Assembly: GCA_948144175.1 (NCBI GenBank)
Contig: CANXME010000202.1
Span: 1,575,253 to 1,639,252, forward strand
DNA from: Closterium sp. NIES-65
Lineage: Eukaryota; Streptophyta; Zygnematophyceae; Desmidiales; Closteriaceae
Direction: 5' to 3'
Length of the DNA: 64,000 nt
Position 1 is the stretch's first letter. Each line of letters opens with the position of its first letter. The position numbers were made by a program, and so were the translations under genes. The notes beneath the pieces were generated by a model. It searched no databases and was not told the DNA's origin. It saw only the letters and a list, made by a program, of their open reading frames with translations. Positions 49,393 to 58,455 of this stretch are shown one piece after another.

Positions 49393-51280
49393 TGGTGGCC
49401 TTAGCTGCACGTACGTCATTCGCACTGGTGACCGCACTGGCCCGCCGTGTGGGGAACCGCACGCCACAGAGCGTTTTTTCGCTCGTCTGACGACGCTTGG
49501 CGTGTTCAATTCCCTCAGGCCACTGAGCTGCCCCGCTGGATTGATCTCCTGAAGAAGGGGATTGATATCTATGCTCTAGACTTTGATGCTATTCTCACTG
49601 CCATGTATGTGATGTCTACTAGTGGAGAGGGTGCTGAGTACCTGAGTGTCCCGCCCGACCCGGGCATTAGGACTAGTGCGTCTGCTGCTCCAGGTACTCG
49701 CGTGTCTGCTACCCCAGGTGGTGGTGAGGCTGCTGCTCTAGGTGCTTGTACGTCTGCCCCCCCCTAGTACTGTGTCGACTGCAGCACTGCACACCTTCAC
49801 GCTGGATTCAGGTGCCTCTTGCTGTTTCTTTCGTGATCGCACTGCCCTTGAGCCCCTTGCTCGGCCAGTAGCTGTCTCCCTCGCTGACCCCTCTGGGGGT
49901 CCGGTCCTTGCGACCTCCTCCACTGTCCTTCCCTGTCCTGCGGTCCCGTCGGGCACACTGTCAGGTCTCCACCTCCCCTCGTTCTCTGCGAACTTGGTGG
50001 CAGGTTGTGCACTCCAGGACGCGGGTGTTCACCAGTTCACCCCTGCCTACGAGCGTGTCACACACTGCACGTGTGCCCGTACAGGCCGCCACTTGGCTAC
50101 CGTCACCCGGCAGCCGGGGTCGGACATGTATACACTGACTACTGCCCCCCCTCAGGTCGCTGCGTCTGCGTCTGCGTCCGCGTCAGGTCAGCTGTCCGCC
50201 CCCTGCTCGTGTCGCTCTCTAGCACACGAGACTGTCCTCTGGCACCGCTGACTAGGCCACCTGTCTGTGCAGCGCCTTCGTGCCATGCACTCCCGGTACC
50301 TTGTCTCTGGTCTTCCCAGGGTCCTCCCTCCCCTCCCACCCTCGCCTGCTCCTCCCTGTCTTCCCTGTGTCGAGGGGCGGCAGCGCGCCGCTCCTCACTC
50401 CTCCTCGTTTCCCCCGACGACTGCTCCTTTGCAGACGCTCCACATGGACGTGTGGGGCCCAGCCCGCGTCCGCGGTCAGGGTCAGGAGAGGTACTTCCTG
50501 ATCGTTGTTGACGACTCCTCACGCTACACCACGGTCTTCCCCTTGCGCACCAAGGGTGAGGTCCCTAATGTTTTGATCCCTTGGATCCGCAGAGCTCGTC
50601 TCCAGCTCAGCGAGCGTTTCCGCTCGGACTTTCCTGTCCTGCGCTTGCACTCTGACAGAGGTGGTGAGTTCTCCTCCGACCTCTTGGCAGCCTACTGTGC
50701 TGAGCACGGCATTGAGCAGTCGTTCACGCTTCCGGCCTCTCCACAGCAGAATGGGGTTGCGGAGCGCCGCATTGGCCTGGTCATGGAGGTCGCTCGTACC
50801 TCCTTGATCCATGCGGCTGCCCCCCACTTTCTGTGGCCGTTTGCGGTCCGGTACGCTGCGCATCAGCTCAACCTCTGGCCCCGTGTCTCCTTGCCGGAGA
50901 CCTCGCCCACACTGCTGTGGACGGGGGAGGTTGGCGATGCGTCGCGTTTCCGGGTCTGGGGATCTCGAGCTTTTGTCCGCGATTCGTCTGCGGACAAGCT
51001 CTCCTCTCGTGTTGTTCCCTGCGTCTTCCTCGGCTTTGTTCCGGACGCGCCTGGTTGGCAGTTTTACCACGCCACCTTGCGCCGGGTCTTGCCCTCTCAG
51101 GACGTCACTTTTGACGAGTCTCTCCCCTACTACCGCCTCTTCCCCTACCGCACTTCCCCGCTCCCACCCCCGCCTCTCTTCCTCGCGCCAGGTGCTGCTG
51201 TCGTAGATCCCCCTCCCCCCTCAGGGTGCCGCTCCCTTAGGTGTGTCTCAGGTAGACCCGGTCGAGCCTGTTGAGGTTGC
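49393..51280 (+). pseudogene. Copia B polyprotein: Cys/His cluster, protease, integrase
   Basis: After the G run one frame gives SCTYVIRTGDRTGPPCGEP and another continues RVQFPQATELPRWIDLL, so an indel lies between them. The protease motif is FTLDSGASCCFF near 49800. Pre-integrase reads WHR-stop-LGHLSVQRL with a TGA at 50249-50251. The integrase core is then open: LHMDVWGP, LHSDRGGEF and PQQNGVAERR keep all three catalytic acids. FLGFVPDAPGWQFYH and SLPYYRLFPYR mark the C-terminal end. A frameshift near 51230 separates this from the next part. Confidence 0.83.
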
Positions 51281-54200
51281 TGTCGACTCTCGTCCTCTTG
51301 GGGGTGCTGAGCCTGGGGGTGCGGACTCTGAAGGGTGCTGAGCCAAAGGGTGCGGACTCTGGGGGTGCTGAGCCTGGGGGTGCGGACTCTGAGAGTGCTG
51401 AGCCTAGGGGTACGGAGACTGGGGGTACTGAGCCTGGGGGTGCTGAGCCAAGGGGTGCGGTGCATGGGGGTGCTGAGCCTGGGGGTGCGGTGCCTGGGGG
51501 TGCTGAGCCTGGGGGTGCAAGGTCTGGGGGTTCTGACTCTGGCGGTGCTGGTCCTAAGGGTAATTCACCTGGCCGAGACCTCTCCTTGGAGCAGTTGCGT
51601 GAGTGGTACTTACAGTACTGCAGCCTCCGGAGAGGTACCTCTGGGACCAGGCGCACTACAAGGACTGGTGCTGGTACTTCTCCTCCTAGTCGGGAGCTCC
51701 CCTCTCGTGAGCGGATCCGTGAGTGGTACGAGCGCCGTTGCACACTTCGGAGTGGTGCGCCTCGTCTCACGGACCCGGCTGCTGCTGGTGCTCCGGACCC
51801 GGGCGTTGAAGCTGTGGCAGGTGCTGTGGACCCTGGTGTTGGAGGTGCTACTGGTGCTGAGGACCCGGGCGTTGGAGCTGCGGCTGGAGCTGTGGACCCT
51901 GGTGTTGGAGCTGCTGCTGGTGCTGTGGACCCGGGATTTGGAGGTGCTACTGGTGCTGAGGACCCGGGCGTTGGAGCTGCGGCTGGTGCTGTGGACCCTG
52001 GTGTTGGAGTCCCTACTGGTGCTGCGGACTCGGGCGTTGGTGCTGAGGCTGGTACTGAGGACCTTGGCGTTGGAGCTGCTACTTGTTCTGGTACTGCCGT
52101 TGGGGGTACTGGTCCTATCCCTCCTGTGTCTGGAGTCGCCGTGCGCCCTCAGCCGTACTTCGTTCCGCTCCTTCAGCAGGTTCTTGGTCTCTCGCCTCCT
52201 CCTGGTCCTCCTCCCTTAGCGTGTTCACGGCCTGTCCAGTCACAGTTACAGTTGCAGCCGGCCTCCCCACAGCCTGCTCCTTCTCCTTACACTGGTCCTA
52301 CTGGCGGTCTTACTGAGCGTTGTGAGTCTGCGTCTCGTCCTGTGTCGCCTGACAGTCCTGCTAGTGCTAGTGCTCGTACTTCGCGTCAGCGTCCTCCTCC
52401 CGTCACTGGCACGCACCGGATGTCTCTGCATCCGTCTACTGCTCCTCTGCGTGCCCCTTTGCCTTCACCTCCTGAGTCCTCTCTTCCTGTTCTTGCCGAC
52501 CCGGAGTCGGACTCTCTCCGTGCTGCCAGTCCTACTGTCACGCGTCTCCTTGCTACTGTCGTCACTGACCCTTCTTTCGAGTCTACTGCTGCGTCTGCCC
52601 TTGTTACTTAGCTCGTCGACTTTGCTGCTCACTGTCGTCTAGACTACGCTGCTAGTCTTGTCGCTGAGTCTGTCTGTCCTCCGTCCGTCGGGGGTGAGTG
52701 TGCCCTTGGCACGGACGTCCTTGAGGACAGGCAGGAGGAGTTCCAGTGTCTGGCCGCTGCTTCACCTCACCTCGTGTCCGTACTGCTTACCCCTGAGGGA
52801 GACCCGGATGCACTTGACATCCCGACTCCGCGCTCTTACGCGGAGGCGATAGAGGGTCCCTACTCCTCTCAGTGACAGGCAGCTATGGATGCAGAGATGG
52901 CTTCCTGGAAGTCCACAGGCACCTACGTTGACGCTGTTCCCCCTCCTGAGGCGAACATCGTTAGTGGCATGTGGATCTTCAGGGTGAAGCGGCCGCCGGG
53001 TTCTCCGCCTGTCTTCAAGGCACGTTACGTGGCTCGTGGCTTCAGTCAGCGGCAGGGAGTTGACTACTTTCAGACCTTCTCCCCCACCCCGAAGATGACC
53101 ACTCTTCGGGTACTGCTGCACGTTGCTGCTCACCGGGACTACGAGCTGCACTCGGTCGACTTCAGCACAGCTTTCTTGCAGGGCAGCCTGCACGAGGAGA
53201 TCTGGCTGCGCCGCCCACCTTGCTTCACTGGGTCTTTCCCTCCTGGTACCCAGTGGAGTCTCCGGCGTCCAGTCTACGGTCTCCGCCAGGCGCCACGTGA
53301 GTGGCACGACACACTAAGGACTACGCTTGCGGCTCTTGGGTTCGCTCCTTCTACTGCCGACCCGTCACTGTTTCTGTGCACCGACACCTCTCTGCCGCCG
53401 TTCTACATCCTCGTGTACGTCGACGACTTGGTCTTTGCCACAGCTGACACTACTGGACTCGCCTACGTGAAGTCCGAGCTGCAGAAGAGACACACGTGCA
53501 CTGACCTGGGTGAACTGCGCAGCTACCTTGGCTTGCAGATCACCTGGGACAGAGCACGCCGCACCATTACCCTGACTCAGTCACACATGGTGCAGCAGGT
53601 CCTTCAGCGCTTCAGCTTCACGTACTCCTCGCCTCAGGCCACTCCTCTGTCTTCTCGCCACTCGCTCTCAGCTCTGCCTTCGGATGAGTCCGTAGAGTCG
53701 AGTGGCCCGTACCCAGAGCTTGTTGGCTGTCTCAGGTACTTGATGACCTGCACACGACCTGACCTTGCTTACCCTCTTAGCAATCTTGCACGCTATGTTG
53801 CTCCTGGGAGACACCGACCAGAGCACATGGCTGCAGCGAAGAGGGTATTGTGCTACTTGTGCAGTACGTCGGGCATGGGACTAGTGCTTGGAGGGCGGAG
53901 TCCAGTGGTCCTCACTAGACACGCAGACGCTTCTTGGGCTGACGACCAGGCTACGCAGCGGTCGTCACAGGGTTACACCTTCAGTCTTGGTTCCGGCTCT
54001 GTTTCGTGGCGGGCTACTCGCTCGTCTTCTGTTCTCGGCTCCAGTTGTGAGGCTGAGATCTACGCAGGGGCCATGGCTGCTCAGGAGCTTCGCTGGCTCA
54101 CCTACCTGCTGACCGACCTTGGAGAGCCGCCTCGTTCTCCTCCAGTCCTGTACGTCGACAACAAGGCCATGCTGGCCTTGTGTCGAGAGCAGAGACTGGA

Positions 54201-54395
54201 GCACAGAACAAAGCACATTGCTCTCCGCTACTTCCTTGCTCGTGAGCCACAGCAGCGTGGACAGTTGCGACTTGCGTAGCTGGCCTCTGAGGCCAACACT
54301 GCTTATGTCTTCACCAAGGCACTTCCGCCTTGTGATCATCAGCGCTGCTGTACCCAGCTGGGTCTTGTGTCTGTCTTGCCTCACTTGCTCTCCTC
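51271..54395 (+). pseudogene. Copia B polyprotein: low-complexity linker, RT and RNase H
   Basis: Begins with GGAEPGGA-type and GVGAAAGAVDP-type repeats containing two REWY motifs (EQLREWYL at 51589, ERIREWYE at 51709). A stop at about 52609 and a TGA at 52873 precede RT. RT is open from 52885 to 54279 with MDAEMASWKSTGTYVD, KARYVARGFSQRQGVDYFQTF, catalytic YVDDLVFA and LGLQITWDRA. RNase H follows with TRHADASWADD, SCEAEIYAGA, LYVDNKAML and KHIALRYFLA. A TAG at 54277-54279 interrupts LRLA-LASEANTAYVFTKAL. RT and RNase H catalytic residues are all present, so B was recently functional. Confidence 0.86.
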
Positions 54396-54606
54396 TTGAC
54401 CCTCTTTGTACTGTTACATATATATATATCACTGCTCTTGCTTGTTTAGTCTTATATATATATGTACTCCTGCATGTGAATTGGCCTTGTGGCCTTGAAC
54501 TTGTGCTCGGACTGTGTGGTGACATTGTGATCCACCCTGAGCTTGCTTTGCTTTACTTGACTGGTCTTGTGACCCCTAGTTCTCCCCCACTTCGCCTATG
54601 GGGGTG
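54396..54606 (+). other. 3' untranslated region and polypurine tract of Copia B
   Basis: Contains two (TA)n runs (54417-54428 and about 54454-54464) and GTGACCCCTAGTTCTCCCCCACTTCGCC. The purine tract TATGGGGGTG abuts the 3' LTR. The matching stretch of element A (55690-55867) is similar, supporting common origin. Confidence 0.7.
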
Positions 54607-54732
54607 TGTCAAACATTATATATGTTGTTGTAGTTGTTTAGGCTATAGTGGGTTAGCCTATAGGGGGTACACATTTCTAGGTTTTCATACTTGTACTCAT
54701 TTCACTGCTAGTTCATTCATCCTTGTTCAACA
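54607..54732 (+). repeat. 3' LTR of Copia B (126 bp)
   Basis: Same TGTCAAAC... TTCAACA boundaries as 47336-47461, with three substitutions. Confidence 0.95.
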
Positions 54733-55690
54733 CTCCGAGCTGCAGAAGAGATACACGTGCACAGACCTGGGTGAACTTTGCAGCTACCTTGGCTTGCAGA
54801 TCATCCGGGACAGAGCACAGCGCACCATTACCCTGACTCAGTCACACATGGTCCAATAGGTCATTCAGCGCTTCAACTTTACGTACTCCTCGCCTCGGGC
54901 CACTCCTCTGTCTACTCGCCACTCGCTCTCAACTCTGCCTTCGGATGAGTCCGTAGAGTCGAGTGGCCTGTACCCAGAGCTTGTTGGCTGCCTCATGTAC
55001 CTGATGACCTGCACACGACCTGACCTTGCATACCCTCTTAGCATCTTGGCACGCTATGTTGCTCCTGGGAGACACCGACCAGAGCACATGGCTGCAGCGA
55101 AGAGGGTGTTGGGCTACTTGTGCAGTACGTCGGACATGGGGCTAGTGCTTGGAGGGCAGCGTTCAGCGGTCCTCACAGGTCTCACAGGTCACGCAGACGC
55201 TTCTTGGGCTGACGACCAGGCTACGCAGCGGTCGTCACAGGATTACACTTTCAACCTTGGTTCCGGCTCTGTTTCGTGGCGGTCTACCCGCTCGTCTTCT
55301 ATTCCCGGCTCCAGCTTTGAGGCTGAGATCTACGCGGGGGCCTTGGCTGCACAGGAGCTATGCTGGCTCACCTACCTGCTGACTGACCCAGGATAGCCGC
55401 CTCGTTCTCCTCCAGTTCTGTACGTAGACAACAAGGCCATGCTGGCCTTGTGTCGGGAGCACAGTCTGGAGCACAGAACGAAGCACATTGCTCTTCGCTA
55501 CTTCCTTGCTCGTAAGCTGCAGCAGCGTGGTCAGCTGCGCCTTGCTTACCTGGCCTCTCAGGCCAACACTGCTGATATCTTTACCAAGGCACTTCCGCCT
55601 TGTGATCATCAACGCTTTTGTACGATGCTAGCTCTTGCTCACTTCTTGACCTCACTTGCTCTCTTCTTGACCTTGCTTGTACTGTGATCT
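54733..55690 (+). pseudogene. Copia A polyprotein, part 3: rest of RT and RNase H
   Basis: Resumes exactly where part 2 was cut: SELQKRYTCTDLGELCSYLGLQI, then a stop at VQ-stop-VIQRF (54857-54859), TCTRPDLAYPL, and RNase H with HADASWADD, SFEAEIYAGA, VDNKAMLAL and RTKHIALRYFLARKLQQRG. It ends with ANTADIFTKALPP. A TAG at about 55394 breaks the frame before SPPVLYVDNKA. Close to element B throughout (most residues identical), so A and B are sister copies of one family. Confidence 0.85.
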
Positions 55691-55867
55691 TTCTATACCT
55701 GCACTTGCTTGTTTACCTTTTTATATAATCTTGCTTGTGAACTGGCCTTGTGGCCTTGAACTTGTGCTCGGAATGTGTAGCGATGTTGTGATCCACCCTG
55801 AGCTTACTGTGCTTTGCTTGACTGGTCTTGTGACCTCTTGTTCTCCCCCACTTTGCCTATGGGTGTG

Positions 55868-55986
55868 TGTCAAACTTATATGCAATAGTATGTGTAGGCT
55901 GTAGTGGGGTAGAAAATATGGGGTACAACACTTTTAGGTTTTCCTACTTGTACCCACCTGTTTCCTAGTGCATTCATTCCTCGTAG
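55868..55986 (+). repeat. 3' LTR of Copia A, end truncated
   Basis: Matches 41819-41937 with four mismatches, then departs after CTCGTA. The last 8 bp, including the CA terminus, are missing, so no target duplication can be scored. Confidence 0.85.
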
Positions 55987-56567
55987 ACGAAGTATTTGAG
56001 TGCTCGGCGTATTTCCAGTGATATTTTGTGACAATGAGTTGGATATGAAGCTTTGCTGACGAAGCATATCAGGCCTAATTGGCACTGTGTGAGGAGTCTC
56101 ATGGACAAGGAAGAGCGGTTGAAGAAAGTGAAGACCCATAAGAAGGTGGCTGATATTCTTACCAAGCGTCTGGCTGAACCTGAGCATTGGAAGGGCTTGA
56201 AGCTTGCTGGGATGAGCGTGCATTGAGGGTGCATGCTTGAGTTATGGCATGTGGGATGATTGTTGGCAGATAGAGGGAGAGTTTGCTGTGTGATGCAATC
56301 ATTTGCATTCACGTCTGTGTATCACCCATCTCATCTTTCTGTCTTGCATGCGTGATGTGCACGTGCGAAGGACTTTGCGTTTGGTGTATTTTTTACTTTT
56401 TGAGTGTGTGCAAATGGTATTGTGCTTGAGCAGATAACTGAGTGACTCCCCTTCCAATTTACAAAGGATTTCTTCGATCGGAGCACGACCAAGAAAGATA
56501 CGAACGGTTGAAGTGGTATTTTGTTGCTGCAACTTAGAAAATTCATGGGGTGACTCCATATGGGGTA
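55987..56567 (+). pseudogene. Copia element C: RNase H C-terminus and 3' leader
   Basis: In one frame CDNELDMKLC and, one frame away, LTKHIRPNWHCVRSLMDKEE followed by KTHKKVADILTKRLAEPEHWK and LAGMSVH-stop at 56224-56226. This is the standard end of a Copia RNase H (catalytic Asp, ...KHI..., VADI.TK), with a small deletion at the frame change. It differs from the A/B family. About 340 bp of 3' untranslated sequence ends in ATATGGGGTA before a TGTTGG LTR start at 56568. The upstream part of C is missing at the junction with the LTR of A. Confidence 0.75.
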
Positions 56568-57406
56568 TGTTGGTGCAACCTACGGTTTGCACTCGGCTTG
56601 TTGTCCGTGTGCGTGCATGCGTGTGTGCATGAGAAAATATATATTTCATGCTTATAATAATATGTGAATGATGAGTCGCGATGTCGAATGTGTGTGTGCC
56701 GATTCGATGGCGAGTCATCGCTAGTCGCGTGTCACGCGGTCGTTTGTGTCCCATGCACGGTTTCTATTTTGTCGTGTGTCTCGTGCGCACTTTCTATTTT
56801 GTCGTGTATTTCGTGCGCGGTTTCTATTTTGTCGCATGTATGCAACGTTCGGCGTGTCGCAGGTGTGTGTAGCAGACCCATACAAAACTCAAGGATGAGT
56901 TTATGATGAAGAGCCTTGGTTTCAAGTTTCAAGTGATCGCGAAGCCCGCGAAAAAAGGGTACACTTCAAGATACTGAGACTAGTTACATTACTTTGTGTA
57001 GTATAACATTTCACTTGGTGTAGACCCTTGGTGAAGGGTAGATTCGTGACCCTTCGTGGTTGGGGATAGTGTGGCACTGTTCCACATCACTGTACCTCGG
57101 TTCTTGGGGTTTGTAAGAGCTGGGAGTCATTCCCAACTCGCAACTCGTCCTAATTTGTGTTCTAAGGCTATAGTGGCTGCCATAGTGCCGTTCTTTCAAA
57201 CTGATGTTGCGACGTCATTCCTTAATGAAATCATGCGATCTAAATTGCCTATTGTAGGCAACGTTAAGACGCTCTAGATCAAATTTGAATCAGGTTATTT
57301 GAAGCCGTGACTAGGACGCTATGAACGTTTGAAGTTGATGTGCAGAAATCCGACAGTGCTCACTATCTTTCGTTTTAGGAACATTCGAGCCTATGTGACT
57401 ATAACA
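56568..57406 (+). repeat. Putative 839-bp Copia LTR between elements C and D
   Basis: Begins TGTTGGTGCAACC and ends TATAACA, two bases before a canonical plant primer-binding site, so it is the 5' LTR of element D. It equally follows a Copia 3' end, so it may also be the 3' LTR of C. No second copy is in the window, so boundaries rest on TG...CA, the purine tract and the primer site. It contains a 30-bp tandem repeat. Confidence 0.65.
56761..56840. repeat. 30-bp tandem repeat in the C/D LTR
   Basis: Two full copies and part of a third of a unit starting TTTCTATTTTGTCGTGT, at 56761, 56791 and 56821. Direct repeats in LTR U3 regions are often enhancer-like; that role is inferred. Confidence 0.85.
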
Positions 57407-57408
57407 AG

Positions 57409-57420
57409 TGGTATCAGAGC
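57409..57420 (+). promoter_or_regulatory. Primer-binding site of Copia D (initiator tRNA-Met)
   Basis: TGGTATCAGAGC, the classic plant Copia primer site complementary to the 3' end of initiator tRNA-Met, 2 bp after the LTR end. It is one of the better lineage clues in the window. Confidence 0.85.
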
Positions 57421-57523
57421 GCCTTGGAGCAGCTACGACGATGGCTGGACCTGAATAAAGGGGAGATAGAGGTGCTGGAGGTAGTGGAGGACCCCAAGCG
57501 GAAAGTCAACCCCGTGATTTAGC

Positions 57524-58455
57524 ATGGCGCCCGTGCAACCTACTCTTGGACCTTTTAGGGATGAACCAAGAGTGTTCAGGCTTGACAAGTTCAATGACGA
57601 CAACTTTGCTGAATGGTCCTTCAGAGTGGAGAATGTATTTGACCACTATCACCTGCTGGAGGTGATGGAAGGAACGGAGAAGAGCCCCGAGAACGACCCG
57701 GAGAAGAGCCCGTAGGTGCGGAAGAGCGCACAAGGCTATCTCCTACTTGGGCAAGCATTGGGGAGCAGCCAAATCCGTCACATCAAGCCATTCCAGTGTG
57801 AACCAGAGAAGGGACCAAAGGCATGGGCTGCTCTCAAGGGTGTACACACTCCTGTAACAGCGGCGGTAGCGGTGGTGTTAGAACGGCAAATGGCGACACT
57901 ACGAATTGAGGAAGATGAACCCGTGGAAGAAGGGGTGCGGAAATTCTTCAATTTGTTGACGCGGCTTGAAGGAGCGGATCTCAAATCTAGTGAGCTCCAG
58001 AAGAAGAACAAGTTCCTGACCTTACTCCCAGATTCATGGTCCTCGCTCATCATCAACATCAACTGTGATCTGCCCCGCCTCTTGCTCGAAGACGTGAAAC
58101 GAGCGATCTTTCAAGAGGACTTTCGCTGCCGTGAGTTGGCGGGTTCGGATGGCACCGGAGCAGCAAGCATCGGCCGTGGATATGGCCGTGGAAGGGGCAG
58201 AGGACGAGGATGAGGAAGGTTTGGAGGCAGCAACGTTTTTTTAGGCTGCGGGAATGGCGGATACGGCAACGACAACAAGAGCTACGGACGCAGTCGCGGC
58301 CGATTCAACGGCGAGTACCAATATTGTCACAAGAGCGGACACATGTGGCGCGACTGCTACAAGCTCCCTGATGTATGGACCCCTGCTCGAGACCAAGAGG
58401 TTAGACGAGTAGGAAGATGGAGAGGAAGAGGTCGTGCATGGACACGAGCTTGAAG
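57524..58455 (+). pseudogene. Copia D gag with zinc-knuckle remnant
   Basis: ATG at 57524. The UBN2-type Gag has FRLDKFNDDNFAEWSFRVEN near the start, then WAALKGVHTPVTAAVA, VRKFFNLLTRLEGADLKSSE and FLTLLPDSWSSLI. A TAG (57713-57715) and a TGA (58211-58213) interrupt it. The same frame continues through a Gly/Arg-rich stretch to YQYCHKSGHMWRDC, a CCHC knuckle in which the first Cys is Tyr. Non-functional as read. Confidence 0.82.

Larger units (their letters stand above)
47336..54732 (+). mobile_element. Copia element B, full length, nested in the RT of element A
   Basis: Two 126-bp LTRs (47336-47461 and 54607-54732) differ at three positions. A primer-binding site follows the first and TATGGGGGTG precedes the second. 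The insertion splits the RT of A between AHVKS and SELQKRY. The flanking pentamers are GTCCG (47331-47335) and CTCCG (54733-54737), a target duplication with one mismatch. Gene order is gag, protease, integrase, RT, RNase H. A and B are clearly the same polyprotein family with different LTRs. B carries several stops and frameshifts, so it is probably non-autonomous. Confidence 0.92.
41819..55986 (+). mobile_element. Copia element A, split by nested element B
   Basis: Plus-strand Ty1/Copia. Its parts are a 5' LTR, a primer-binding site, a GC-rich leader, a polyprotein with protease, integrase, RT and RNase H, and a 3' LTR whose last bases are missing. It is interrupted at 47335/54733 by element B. 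Reading 41819-47335 then 54733-55986 gives a normal order (integrase before RT, so Copia not Gypsy) and about 6.8 kb. The LTRs differ at 4 of 119 aligned positions by my count. The 3' LTR stops at CTCGTA (55986) and is joined directly to element C. Confidence 0.85.
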
